DNA of 64,000 bases from Arthrobacter sp. ISL-85. Lineage in GTDB: Bacteria; Actinomycetota; Actinomycetes; Actinomycetales; Micrococcaceae. Positions 54,320-62,891 of this stretch are shown one piece after another. How positions within the stretch are numbered: position 1 is the stretch's first letter; each line of letters starts with the position of its first letter. Location: NCBI RefSeq assembly GCF_018613675.1, contig NZ_JAGGPQ010000007.1, forward strand, positions 146,902-210,901, read 5' to 3'. The notes beneath the pieces were generated by a model. The model made no database searches, was not told where the DNA came from, and saw only the letters and a program-made list of their open reading frames with translations. A program made the translations under genes and the position numbers.

Positions 54320-55233
54320 ACGCCCCGCTGCGCGTCTGCCTGCCCGCCCAAAACCTGCTGGACGCACTCGCGCCCATTGACGGCGTCGACTTTGTCCTGT
54401 GGGACCTGACCGGCCCCGCACCGGAGGGCCGGTTGGACCTCCTGGTGCCCGGCTACATGGGCAAACCCACGGCGCTCGGCGCACTGGAGGGCGTTGATGT
54501 GGGCCTGGTGCAGAGCCAGTCCATCGGGTACGACGGCGTCGCCGAAGTTCTGCCCGCAGGGGTCACCTTCGCAAACGCGGCCGGAGTCCATGAAACGTCG
54601 ACGGCGGAGCTCGCCGTGGGCATGATGGTGGCGTCCCAGCGCGGCATCCCTGATTTCGTCCAAAACCAGGAAACGGGAACATGGGACAACACCCCGCGCC
54701 CCAGCCTGGCCGACCGGCGCGTGCTGCTGGTGGGCTATGGGGGAGTGGGCAAGGCCATCGAGGCCCGGCTCCTGCCCTTCGAAACCGGGGTCACCCGGAT
54801 GGCCAGCCGTGCCCGGCAGGATGACCGTGGAACCATCTACGGAATCGACTCGCTCTACGAGCAGTTGCCGCTGCACGAGATCGTTGTGGTCAGTGTTCCG
54901 CTGAGCGAGAAGACCCAGCAGCTGGTGGACGCAAAATTCCTGGCGGCCATGCCCGACGGCGCCCTCCTGGTCAATGTGGCCCGCGGCCCCGTGGCGGACA
55001 CGGACGCTTTGCTGGCCGAAACCTCAACGGGACGGCTCCGGGCCGCCCTGGATGTGACGGATCCGGAACCACTCCCGGCAGGCCACCCGCTGTGGACCAC
55101 CCCCGGCGTGCTCATCACCCCGCACGTGGGCGGTGCCAGTTCGGCCATGTTCCCGCGGATGGTCCGGCTGGTCAGGAAGCAGATTGGGCTGCTGCTCGAG
55201 GGCAAGGAGCCGGTGAATGTGGTCCTGCCCTGA
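54316..55233 (+). CDS. D-isomer-specific 2-hydroxyacid dehydrogenase
   Basis: A 305-aa protein from GTG 54316. Substrate domain at both ends; central NAD-binding domain with VLLVGYGGVGKAIEARL (about 135-151), catalytic Arg in LLVNVARGPVADTDAL, Glu in ALDVTDPEPLP, and His in LITPHVGGAS. Phosphoglycerate-dehydrogenase-like family; reduces 2-keto acids or oxidises D-2-hydroxyacids. Specific substrate unknown. Coupled to a 15-codon ORF upstream. Confidence 0.9.
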   Translation: MNAPLRVCLPAQNLLDALAPIDGVDFVLWDLTGPAPEGRLDLLVPGYMGKPTALGALEGVDVGLVQSQSIGYDGVAEVLPAGVTFANAAGVHETSTAELAVGMMVASQRGIPDFVQNQETGTWDNTPRPSLADRRVLLVGYGGVGKAIEARLLPFETGVTRMASRARQDDRGTIYGIDSLYEQLPLHEIVVVSVPLSEKTQQLVDAKFLAAMPDGALLVNVARGPVADTDALLAETSTGRLRAALDVTDPEPLPAGHPLWTTPGVLITPHVGGASSAMFPRMVRLVRKQIGLLLEGKEPVNVVLP

Positions 55234-55277
55234 CGGCAGCCCTTAACCGAGCGGGCATCCGCCCCTATGCTGGGGCC

Positions 55278-55745
55278 ATGTCCACTTTTGAAGTCCGCCG
55301 CAGCGCCGTCATCCCCGCCCCCGCAGAAGAGATCTTTCCGCTGGTCAACAACTTCCATGAGTGGACCGCGTGGTCCCCATGGGAGACGATCGATCCAGGC
55401 ATGAGCCGCCATTACTCCGGCAGCGAATCCGGGGCAGGCGCGGGTTATGAGTGGAGCGGGAACCGGAAGGCCGGCAGCGGCACCATGGAGATCACCGAAT
55501 CCATACCGGCCAGCCTGATCCGGATCCGCCTGCAGTTCACCAAACCCTTCAAAGCGCTGAACCCCACCACGTTCAGCTTCACCCCGGTGGACACCGGCAC
55601 GGAGGTGACCTGGCGCATGACCGGAGAAAATAAAGGCATCGGCAGGGTGTTCGCCCTGTTCATGAATATGGACAAAATGGTGGGCGGCGACTTCGAGCGG
55701 GGGCTCTCTTCACTGGCCTCCGCTGTGGCGGCCCGGAAGAGCTGA
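55278..55745 (+). CDS. SRPBCC family protein
   Basis: A 155-aa protein from ATG 55278. START/Bet v1-like fold: VRRSAVIPAPAEEIFPLVNNF at the N-terminus, WSPWETIDPGMSRHYSG, and the long C-terminal helix MVGGDFERGLSSLASAVA. Family members bind hydrophobic ligands or act as polyketide cyclases; this subgroup is uncharacterised. Probably co-transcribed with the DUF1801 gene, which begins eight bases after its stop. Confidence 0.88.
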   Translation: MSTFEVRRSAVIPAPAEEIFPLVNNFHEWTAWSPWETIDPGMSRHYSGSESGAGAGYEWSGNRKAGSGTMEITESIPASLIRIRLQFTKPFKALNPTTFSFTPVDTGTEVTWRMTGENKGIGRVFALFMNMDKMVGGDFERGLSSLASAVAARKS

Positions 55746-55752
55746 GGCTCCC

Positions 55753-56097
55753 ATGGGCATCGTCGACGATGCTTTGGCCAAGTTAGGTGAACCGGACCGC
55801 GGCTGCCTGCAGCATGTGGTGGACATTGCCCGGTCCTTGGTTCCCGACGCCACAGAGGGTATGAGCTACGGCATGCCCGCTTTAAAATTGGATGGAAAGC
55901 CCGTGGTGGCGGCCGTGGCCGCGGCCAAGCACCTTTCCATCTTTCCGTTCTCGGGCGCCGTGGTTGAGGCGGTGGCGGACCGGCTGGAGGGGTACTCGCT
56001 GTCCAAGGGGACCATCCGCTTCACCGCCGGCCACCCTGTTCCTGATGACGTGGTGGAGGACATTGTCCGGCTGCGGATCGCCGAGATCCGCAAGTAG
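55753..56097 (+). CDS. DUF1801 domain protein (YdhG-like)
   Basis: A 114-aa protein. EGMSYGMPALKLDGKPVVAAVAAAKHLSIFPFSG is the DUF1801 core, related to Bacillus Fra/YdhG, the latter proposed as iron chaperones; C-terminal GTIRFTAGHPVPDDVVEDIVRLR completes the domain. Function here unknown. Operon partner of the SRPBCC gene. Confidence 0.88.
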   Translation: MGIVDDALAKLGEPDRGCLQHVVDIARSLVPDATEGMSYGMPALKLDGKPVVAAVAAAKHLSIFPFSGAVVEAVADRLEGYSLSKGTIRFTAGHPVPDDVVEDIVRLRIAEIRK

Positions 56098-56162
56098 GGG
56101 AATGGCCGACGGCGGGACTTATGGGCCTTCTCCCCGGACTGCCCAGTCCCTAAGGTAAAGCC

Positions 56163-56486
56163 ATGGCTGACACTCTCGCGTCCCTTGCGGACTCCTTTAA
56201 GAACATGGGCGTCACCCGCGCCTACGGAACCCCGGTAAACCTGGGCGGGGAGGAAATCGTGCCCGTCGCGCTGGTGTCCTTCGGCTTCGGCGGCGGCACG
56301 GAATCGGAGGACGGGGCTTCGGGCGGAGGAGGCGGCGGCTTCGTTGTCCCGCTCGGCATCTACCACACCGTGAACGGCAAGCCAGCCTTCCGCCCCAACA
56401 CGGTAGTGATGCTGGTCTGCCTGGTGCCGCTGGTGGCGGTGGCGGGCAGGGCCCTGCGCCGGGCTGTGTCGGTGGCCCGTAAATGA
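56163..56486 (+). CDS. GerW/YtfJ family protein
   Basis: A 107-aa protein. MADTLASLADSFKNMGVTRAYG, GEEIVPVALVSFGFGGG and a glycine run (GASGGGGGGFVVPLGIY) match GerW (YtfJ), required for spore germination in Bacillus but widespread in non-sporulating actinobacteria. One C-terminal membrane segment (NTVVMLVCLVPLVAVAGRAL). Role unknown here. The 244-base gap that follows shows no gene. Confidence 0.85.
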   Translation: MADTLASLADSFKNMGVTRAYGTPVNLGGEEIVPVALVSFGFGGGTESEDGASGGGGGGFVVPLGIYHTVNGKPAFRPNTVVMLVCLVPLVAVAGRALRRAVSVARK

Positions 56487-56730
56487 GCCGGACTTACGGG
56501 GCCTACCCTGTTTAAATACCCCTATTCCATGCGCGAAAGATCAGTTCCATAATGGCCTCGTAGACTTCGGGAAACCCCGCGCCGATGGCTGCTGCCACCG
56601 CGGATGAGGGGGTCCAGGCGGCCGCCCCGGCAGTCGGCGGGAAGGACGGCCACGAGGCCCGGCGGGGGACGGCCGGACCCTTTAGGGGGAGAGCGTCGCC
56701 ATCATCGATTGCGCAAGGAGAATTGTTGTC

Positions 56731-57117
56731 ATGCTTAAAGACCTGGAAGTCATGGCTGTATTGCCTGCGAAGGACATCGACCGGGCGAGGGAGTTTTACC
56801 GGGACAAGCTCGGGCTTGAGCCTGAGCCAAATATGGCCGACGGCGGTTTGGTCTACCGGTGCGGGAAGGGAACCGCGTTCCTGATTTACCAGACGGACAA
56901 CGCAGGTTCGGCCAGGAACACGCAGATAGGTTGGGGAACCGATGACGTGCAGCGGGATGTGGACGAACTCCGTGCCCGGGGCGTCGTTTTCGAAGACTAC
57001 GACATGCCTGGCCTGAAGACTGAGAACGGCATCGCGTCGATGGAGGGTATGGGCCAAGCGGCATGGTTCCTCGACAGCGAAGGGAACATCCTCAACATCT
57101 CCTCCCTGCCGCGCTGA
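56731..57117 (+). CDS. VOC (glyoxalase/bleomycin-resistance) family protein
   Basis: A 128-aa protein with AAGGAG upstream of ATG 56731. Paired beta-alpha-beta modules: LPAKDIDRAREFYRDKLGLE in the first and VDELRARGVVFEDYDMP, AWFLDSEGNILNISSL in the second. Metal-binding positions are only partly conserved. Substrate unknown. Confidence 0.9.
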   Translation: MLKDLEVMAVLPAKDIDRAREFYRDKLGLEPEPNMADGGLVYRCGKGTAFLIYQTDNAGSARNTQIGWGTDDVQRDVDELRARGVVFEDYDMPGLKTENGIASMEGMGQAAWFLDSEGNILNISSLPR

Positions 57118-57270
57118 CCGGACACCACCTGCTCCTGCAGGGCGCATCATCCAAAGCGCGACGCCGGTACCCGCCGCCTCCAGGCACCCGCACCCGGGTG
57201 CGTGGCAGCGGCAGGCCGGCGCCGCCGTCGTCAGCGGTCCTCTATAGGTGCCCCACAAGAAAGGAAGGCC

Positions 57271-57624
57271 ATGGGCGGGGAAGAAGCGGTGCCGGAGACG
57301 AAGGGCGTCTCAGTGGAGTTACTGGCAACGGTTGACCTTTCCGGCGAGATTGACGGCATGGACGGCCGGCAGCTGCGGATGCGGATGATCACCATCGATC
57401 CCGGTGGTGTCTTCGGCCCACTCCATGACCATAAAGGCCGGCCCGGGACCGTTTACGTCCTGCAGGGGACAATCACCGAGCATCGGGATGGCGCCGTCAG
57501 CGAGTACGGGCCCGGTGTGGGCTGGCAGGAGGACCGGCACACCACGCACTGGCTGGAGAACCGGGGAACAATACCCGTGCTGGAAATCTCGGTGGACATC
57601 GTGAACCAGGCGCCGCGGCCGTAA
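57271..57624 (+). CDS. Cupin-domain protein
   Basis: A 117-aa protein from ATG 57271 after AAGGAAGG. Conserved cupin pattern: GVFGPLHDHKGRPGTVYVLQGTITEH and GPGVGWQEDRHTTHWLENRG, with three or four His/Glu suited to metal binding. Function unknown; converges with the MFS gene of the MarR operon. Confidence 0.88.
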   Translation: MGGEEAVPETKGVSVELLATVDLSGEIDGMDGRQLRMRMITIDPGGVFGPLHDHKGRPGTVYVLQGTITEHRDGAVSEYGPGVGWQEDRHTTHWLENRGTIPVLEISVDIVNQAPRP

Positions 57625-57677
57625 AGCCGGTGGCACCTGCTTTCGCGCCGCCGTCGGCTGTTTCCGGCAGAGCCGTC

Positions 57678-58934
57678 TCAGACGGCGGGTTCGCGCCTGT
57701 CCAGGGCCAGGCGGACCGCGCCGCGGAGGGTGAGCCGGTTCCGCCTGGTGACGGCAACCACGGCGACGATACCTGCGAGCAGCACCACGAAGCCGCCCAC
57801 TGCGACCGACCACCGGGCGCCGAACTCGCTGCCGATCCAGCCGACCAGCGGCGAACCTATGGCGGTGCCGCCCTGGAGGATGGCCAGGTACAGGGCCAGT
57901 ACGCGGCCGCGGAACTGCGGCTCCACGGAGAGCTGGATGCTGGTGTTGCAGCTGTTCAGGAAGGTGATGGACGCCAGGCCTACGGGAACCAGGACGGCCG
58001 CGTACACCCAGAAGGTTGGCGCGACGCTGCCCAGGATGGTGAAGATTCCCAGTCCCAGCGCCCCGCCCAGCAGGAACCGCAACCGGGGGCCCGAACGGCG
58101 CGCCGCCAGGAGTGCGCCTGCCAGGGTGCCAACGGCCATGATCGAGCCGAGGAGTCCGAATTCGCTGGGTCCCATGCTGAATTCGGTGGTGGCCATCAGC
58201 GAATTGATGACGGGGAAGTTCATGCCGAACGCGCCGAGGATGCCCACCAGGACCATGATCAGCATCAGGTCCGGCCGGCGCCGCACATACCGGATGCCCT
58301 CGGCCACCTGGTGCTTGTTCCGCTCTCCCTTCCGCGCGGGGGCAGGCTGGGTGGTGCGGATGCGGAAGAGTGAGACCAGGACGGCAGCGAAGCTCGCGGC
58401 GTTGAGGAGGAATACCGGGCCGGTACCTACCCACGCGATGAGTACGCCGGCGATGGCGGGGCCGGTGAGCCGGGCGGTGTTGAAGGATGCAGAGTTCAGT
58501 GCCACCGCGTTGGAAATGTTCTCCTGGCCCACCAGCTCGGAAACAAAGGCCTGGCGCGCGGGCGCGTCAACAGCGCTTGCCATCCCCAGGCAGAACGCGG
58601 CCACATATGCATGCCACAGCTGGGCGGATCCGGTGACCACCAGGAGCCCGATGGCAAGGCCCGTGAGCCCCATGGCAAGCTGCGTCCACATGAGGATGAT
58701 GCGCTTGCGGTAACGGTCCGCCAGTACTCCGCCGTAGGGGCCGAACAGCAGCATGGGCAGGAACTGCAGGCCGGTGGTGAGGCCGACCGCGGCACCTGAG
58801 TGATCGGTGAGAACGGTGAGGACCAGCCAGTCCTGGGCCACGCGCTGCATCCAGGTGCCGATGTTGGAGACGATGGCGCCGCTGGCCCAGATGCGGTAGT
58901 TGGGGTTTTCGAGGGCCCGGAACATCGCACTCAT
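57678..58934 (-). CDS. MFS transporter (DHA3, EntS-like)
   Basis: A 418-aa protein with about 12 spans. N-terminal MFRALENPNYRIWASGAIVSNIGTWMQRVAQDWLV is typical of the MFS_3/EntS group; motif A GGVLADRYRKRIILM; AVDAPARQAFVSELVG is family-specific. Start overlaps the MarR stop (ATGA), so both form one operon and the MarR product is the likely regulator. Substrate unknown. Confidence 0.92.
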   Translation of the reverse strand: MSAMFRALENPNYRIWASGAIVSNIGTWMQRVAQDWLVLTVLTDHSGAAVGLTTGLQFLPMLLFGPYGGVLADRYRKRIILMWTQLAMGLTGLAIGLLVVTGSAQLWHAYVAAFCLGMASAVDAPARQAFVSELVGQENISNAVALNSASFNTARLTGPAIAGVLIAWVGTGPVFLLNAASFAAVLVSLFRIRTTQPAPARKGERNKHQVAEGIRYVRRRPDLMLIMVLVGILGAFGMNFPVINSLMATTEFSMGPSEFGLLGSIMAVGTLAGALLAARRSGPRLRFLLGGALGLGIFTILGSVAPTFWVYAAVLVPVGLASITFLNSCNTSIQLSVEPQFRGRVLALYLAILQGGTAIGSPLVGWIGSEFGARWSVAVGGFVVLLAGIVAVVAVTRRNRLTLRGAVRLALDRREPAV

Positions 58935-59416
58935 CGGCCGCTCATTTCCTGCATGATGCGGGCCGCGCGGCTAAGGGTGCGCCGGTCTTCCTCGCTGAGG
59001 CCCGCCACGCGTTGGGCGAGCCAAGCGGTGCGCTGGCTCCGCGCCTCCGCCAAAACCGTCCGGCCGGCATCGGTGATGTCCACGCGGACCTGGCGGCCGT
59101 CGTCGGGGTCTGCGCTCCTGGTGACGAAGCCTTGGTCGGCCAGCGCGTTGACGATCCTGGTCATGGACGGCGCCTGGACGTGCTCACTCTTGGCGAGGTC
59201 CCGCAGCGTGCTGGGGCCGCTGCCGTTCAGCAAGGCCAGCACCGTGTACTGGCCGGGGGTGATGATTTCGCCGGTTGCCTCGACGCGGAGCCGGCGGGAC
59301 GTGCGCATCACGGCGGTGCGGAGGTCGATGGCCAAGGTGTCCGGGGCGGCGGGGTCTGCGGTTGCCTGGTTCTTCGCGTGGTTCTGGTTCTGGCTTTTCG
59401 TCTGGGTGGGGGACAT
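58931..59416 (-). CDS. MarR-family transcriptional regulator
   Basis: A 161-aa winged-helix regulator. Core: GQYTVLALLNGSGPSTLRDLAKSEHVQAPSMTRIVNALADQGFV (helix-turn-helix) and the wing RSADPDDGRQVRVDITDAG. An acidic/Gln/Asn-rich N-terminal tail precedes it. It is the first gene of an operon with an MFS exporter, and the TTAGCA-type inverted repeats upstream are probably its binding sites. Confidence 0.92.
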   Translation of the reverse strand: MSPTQTKSQNQNHAKNQATADPAAPDTLAIDLRTAVMRTSRRLRVEATGEIITPGQYTVLALLNGSGPSTLRDLAKSEHVQAPSMTRIVNALADQGFVTRSADPDDGRQVRVDITDAGRTVLAEARSQRTAWLAQRVAGLSEEDRRTLSRAARIMQEMSGR

Positions 59417-59445
59417 CTAGGCGGGTGCGCCTCCTCACGGCGGTT

Positions 59446-59472
59446 ATTAGCAATGCTAATTAGTTCTGCTAA
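59446..59472 (-). promoter_or_regulatory. MarR operator
   Basis: ATTAGCA-A-TGCTAAT (59446-59460) is a perfect 15-base palindrome; a second related site, TTAG-TTCT-GCTAA, follows to 59472. They lie 30-56 bases upstream of the marR start, in an AT-rich island expected to contain the promoter. Confidence 0.7.
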
Positions 59473-59542
59473 CTATTATGCTCCGCTTGGTTGCCGCAGG
59501 CAATGGATGGAGGTGTGGCTTTGATGACACCTCCGGCACAAT

Positions 59543-59971
59543 GGGGGCCGTGACTGGGCGCAGACCAGCGGAACGATCATTCACTTAAACGACGTCACCA
59601 AGGCTTCCGAGCGCAGGATCAGGGTCGAGCACACGGCGGCGGACGGGGTGGCGCGGCGGACTTTCGCGGCCGTGGACCACGACCAGCATCCTGTGGTGGG
59701 GACCAGCGTCACGGTCGTTTATGCCGAAAGCGACCCCGGGCGTGCCGTTGTGTCCGGCTATGAGTACGACGGCGTATGGCTGCGTGGTGCAGGCGTTGTC
59801 CTGACTGTCGCCTTTGTCCTGCCCGCCGGTATCACCGCTGAAACTGCTCCAGTGCCTGCCGATCCCAAGGTGCGGATAAGGGCGGTCCCCGGTTCCCTGA
59901 GGGGACTAAGACCGCGCCCGGGGACGCGAGCTGTTCTCCTACGAGCTGTGCGAGTCCCGGAGTTCCTGTGA
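59543..59971 (+). pseudogene. Probable remnant of a DUF3592-like membrane protein
   Basis: The frame reads GTIIHLNDVTKASERRIRVE, then HTAADG, VGTSVTVVYAESDPGRAVVSG, then a hydrophobic stretch LRGAGVVLTVAFVLPAGITA. This resembles the soluble part and second membrane helix of DUF3592 proteins, but the first helix is missing, the only in-frame start (GTG 59648) falls inside the domain, and the C-terminus runs into the convergent VOC gene. An ATG at 59541 in another frame stops after 15 codons. Decay by truncation or frameshift is the simplest reading. Confidence 0.4.
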
Positions 59972-60331
59972 GGTCTGGCCCTGCATGACCCAGCGGTTGC
60001 CGTCAGGATCGCTGAAGTAGGCGAACAAAACGCCGCCCAGGTCCTGGACCTCGCTTATGTCCGCGCCGCGCTTTACCAGCTCGGTTCGAACTTCGGCGAT
60101 GTCGGGAACCACCAGCTGCAGCCCTTCAAGGCTGCCGGGAGTCATGGTGGTCATTCCAGTGCCGATTACCACCGATGTGGCGGAGCCCGGGGGAGTCAGC
60201 TGGACCACGCGCATGCCCGGAATGTGTTCCACATCGTGGTCCAGGACGAAGCCCAGCTTGTCCGTGTAAAACGCTTTGGACTTGTCGACGTCGGAAACGG
60301 GGACCTGTACAACCTCGAGGCGCATCTGCAT
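59939..60331 (-). CDS. VOC family protein
   Basis: About 130 aa from ATG 60331; ATGs at 60355 and 60325 are in frame. Glyoxalase-like fold: VPVSDVDKSKAFYTDKLGFVLD, MRVVQLTPPGSATSVVIG, GLQLVVPDIAEVRTELVKRG and FAYFSDPDGNRWVMQ. Substrate unknown. Converges with the DUF3592 remnant. The 260-base gap up to 60616 shows no gene. Confidence 0.88.
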   Translation of the reverse strand: MQMRLEVVQVPVSDVDKSKAFYTDKLGFVLDHDVEHIPGMRVVQLTPPGSATSVVIGTGMTTMTPGSLEGLQLVVPDIAEVRTELVKRGADISEVQDLGGVLFAYFSDPDGNRWVMQGQTSQELRDSHSS

Positions 60332-60615
60332 GCACGCCACTCTATCTTCGGGCATCCTTCCAAAGGAATGGCTCTCAGGAATCCGGTCCGACTGGCCTGC
60401 CCCGCCACAAGTTATTAAGCCTTGAAACCGAGTGCGACGTTATTTCCTCAGGATTGCATCAAGACTGCCTGAATGTTGGCCGAGGATCGCGAAGGGCAAG
60501 TTATACGGTCCGGGATTGAGCATAGGCTCGACAACGATGAATTTTGCTGGGCTTAGCAGCAGGCCCGGCACATGCGGGGGCACCGTTTTCCGGGCCTCCT
60601 GTAAATGGGGAAAGA

Positions 60616-61992
60616 ATGTCTAATTACGAAACCCGCTTTGGGTTTGTTCCTTCCGCGCCGACGCCGGAGCCGCCGCGGAAACCACGTTTTTCAACCTTCA
60701 TTGTTGGCGCTATTACCGCGTTGTTTATGGTCTTCGCAGCAGTGAGCGGAGGAATCGGCGGCGCCTTGGTTGTCCTCGCCATGTCGCTTGGCCTCACTGG
60801 ACTGTATGTCCTGCTCACCGGGCGGCGCTCCTGGGTCTGGCTGCCTGCAAAGCGGAAGGCCGGCGCCGTTGCGATCGCCGCATCGCTGGCGATCTTCATC
60901 GGTGGTGCTGTAGCCCTGCCGCACGTTGCCAGCGCGGACCTGGCCGCGGCATCTTCGGCGAGCACTGCCAAGGCAGTGCCCACGCAGGCGAGCCCGGCTC
61001 CAACAGCCAAAGCGTCGCCGTCGTCCACCCCAACTCCCACGGCGCAGGACACCGGGGAACCGCTGGATCCGGAGACCCCGTACGTCCTTGCCGCCGGCAC
61101 CACTGCCACAGCACCCAACGCGCAGCCTGCCTACGCCACAAAGGCTCTGGACCTGCTGGCCGCCCTTCCCATCAAGGGCCGGACGCCAAAGACGGGGTAT
61201 GACCGGGCACGGTTTGGCCAGGCGTGGGCGGACGTGGACAAGAACGGCTGCGACACCCGCAACGACATCCTCAAGCGCGACCTCACCGGCATTGCGTACA
61301 CGAACAGTGTGCCGTGCAAGGTGCAGTCCGGCACCCTGGCCGATCCTTACACCGGCACCACCATCAGCTTTGTCCGGGGCTCGGCTACCAGCAGCGCCGT
61401 GCAGATCGACCATGTGGTGGCGCTCAGTGACGCCTGGCAGAAGGGGGCGCAGCAGTTGACCCCGGAGCAGCGGACGGCGTTCGCCAATGATCCGCTGAAC
61501 CTGCAAGCGACGGATGGGCCCACGAACGTCAAGAAGGGCGACGGCGACGCGGCCACCTGGTTGCCGCCGAACAAGGGCTTCCGGTGCGAGTACGTCGCGC
61601 GCCAGATTTCCGTAAAGGCCACCTACGGGCTGTGGGTCACCCAGGCCGAACACGACGCCATGGCCGGGATCCTTGGCGACTGCGCCGGGCAGCTGGCGCC
61701 GACCAACCAGCAGGCTCCGGCTCCTGTTGCGCCCGCGCCTGCACCTGCAGCGGTTGCTCCCGCCCCGGTTCCTGCACCCGTCCCGGCGCCCGCGCCTGCT
61801 CCTGCTCCGGCCGCCCCGGTGCCTGTTGCGCCCGCGCCAGTGGTGCCTGTTCCTGCCGCACCTGCACCTGCTGCCGCCTACTACGCCAACTGCACGGCAG
61901 CGAGGGCTGCCGGGGCTGCGCCGCTCTATGCGGGGCAGGCCGGCTACCGACCGGAACTGGACCGCGACCACGACGGCATCGCCTGCGAGTAG
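60616..61992 (+). CDS. Exported HNH nuclease (DUF1524) with Excalibur domain
   Basis: A 458-aa protein from ATG 60616 after GGGGAAAG. Two to three N-terminal hydrophobic segments (FSTFIVGAITALFMVFAAVSG, GALVVLAMSLGLTGLYVLL, AVAIAASLAIFIGGAVALP) anchor or export it. A DUF1524/GmrSD-like HNH domain (about 195-365) has GYDRARFGQAWADVDKNGCDTRNDIL, the catalytic IDHVVALSDAW and NDPLNLQATDG. A Pro/Ala repeat linker (about 366-418) leads to a C-terminal Excalibur calcium-binding domain (YYANCTAARAAGAAPLY, then DRDHDGIACE). Likely acts on extracellular DNA. Adjacent gene ends in the same domain. Confidence 0.9.
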   Translation: MSNYETRFGFVPSAPTPEPPRKPRFSTFIVGAITALFMVFAAVSGGIGGALVVLAMSLGLTGLYVLLTGRRSWVWLPAKRKAGAVAIAASLAIFIGGAVALPHVASADLAAASSASTAKAVPTQASPAPTAKASPSSTPTPTAQDTGEPLDPETPYVLAAGTTATAPNAQPAYATKALDLLAALPIKGRTPKTGYDRARFGQAWADVDKNGCDTRNDILKRDLTGIAYTNSVPCKVQSGTLADPYTGTTISFVRGSATSSAVQIDHVVALSDAWQKGAQQLTPEQRTAFANDPLNLQATDGPTNVKKGDGDAATWLPPNKGFRCEYVARQISVKATYGLWVTQAEHDAMAGILGDCAGQLAPTNQQAPAPVAPAPAPAAVAPAPVPAPVPAPAPAPAPAAPVPVAPAPVVPVPAAPAPAAAYYANCTAARAAGAAPLYAGQAGYRPELDRDHDGIACE

Positions 61993-62058
61993 GCACGCAC
62001 AGGTCCGGTTTTCCGGCCCACGATTTTTACCACCATCACTGCATTCCTAGGGGGAAAA

Positions 62059-62802
62059 ATGAAAGAAACCAGCGTTCCTGCAATTGGCAGGATGAAGACG
62101 TCCCTGGTTCTGGCTGTGCTGACCGGCCTCATGCTGACGGGCTGCGGCGCTAAGCAGGCAGCAACGCAGCCGTCGGCCGCTGCCACGGCGACAGCAACCG
62201 CCGTCTCGCAAGTAACCGAAACTGTCGCTGTTCCCGGTGTGACGGGCCTGGCCCTCGACAAGGCCACAGACCAGTTGGAGGGCCTGGGATTCGACGTTGA
62301 GGCCGCGGACACGGACCACGGCAAAACGATCATGGCCAAGAAGAACTGGCAGGTGACCTCGCAGGACCCTGCCGCCGGTGCAAAGGCAGCGAAGGGCTCC
62401 ACAGTGCATCTTGGCGTCAAGAGCCTCGATGACGTGGCGGCGGAGAAGGCCGCCGCGGATAAGGCGGCGGCGGCCAAGGTGGCGGCCGATCAGGCCGCCG
62501 CAGCGAAGGCTGCTGCGGACAAAGCCGCCGCCGATAAGGCCGTCGCAGACCAGGCGGCGGCTGCAAAGGCTGCCGCTGATCAGGCTGCCGCTGATCAAGC
62601 TGCCCGCGACGCGGCAGCCCGGCAGGCCGCTCAAGCTCCGGCGCAGGCGCCTGTCCAAGCGCCCGTCAAGGCGCCGGCGGCGGCGTACTACGCCAACTGC
62701 ACCGCTGCGAAGAATGCCGGCGCCGCGCCCCTGTACAGGGGACAGGCAGGATACAGCTCCGCTCTTGACCGTGATGGCGATGGAGTTGCCTGCGAAAAGT
62801 AG
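62059..62802 (+). CDS. PASTA-Excalibur lipoprotein
   Basis: A 247-aa protein, ATG 62059 after GGGGGAAAA. Lipobox LTGC with Cys29. One PASTA-like domain (VAVPGVTGLALDKATDQLEG; VTSQDPAAGAKAAKGSTVHL, about 55-120), a long Ala/Lys/Asp repeat helix (about 125-190, AAADKAAAAKVAADQAAA pattern), and a C-terminal Excalibur domain (YYANCTAAKNAGAAPLYRGQ; DRDGDGVACE) nearly identical to that of the preceding nuclease. PASTA domains often bind peptidoglycan, suggesting wall attachment. Ends before a strong terminator. Confidence 0.9.
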   Translation: MKETSVPAIGRMKTSLVLAVLTGLMLTGCGAKQAATQPSAAATATATAVSQVTETVAVPGVTGLALDKATDQLEGLGFDVEAADTDHGKTIMAKKNWQVTSQDPAAGAKAAKGSTVHLGVKSLDDVAAEKAAADKAAAAKVAADQAAAAKAAADKAAADKAVADQAAAAKAAADQAAADQAARDAAARQAAQAPAQAPVQAPVKAPAAAYYANCTAAKNAGAAPLYRGQAGYSSALDRDGDGVACEK

Positions 62803-62823
62803 CCAACTGAGGCGATACTAAGG

Positions 62824-62869
62824 CGAGCCGCGGAAACTTCCCCGTTCTTGGGGAGGGCTCCGCGGCTCG
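62824..62869 (+). terminator. Intrinsic terminator after the Excalibur pair
   Basis: An 11-bp perfect outer stem (62824-62834 with 62859-62869) with further internal CTTCCCC/GGGGAGG pairing, followed by TCTCATTT. It sits 22 bases beyond the lipoprotein stop and opposite a convergent gene. Confidence 0.85.
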
Positions 62870-62891
62870 TCTCATTTCAGATTCAACGCTC

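Noticed and set aside
54115..54876. 253-codon minus-strand frame over the MFS/dehydrogenase promoter
   Set aside because: Antisense to the hydroxyacid dehydrogenase and spanning its promoter palindromes; no protein similarity.
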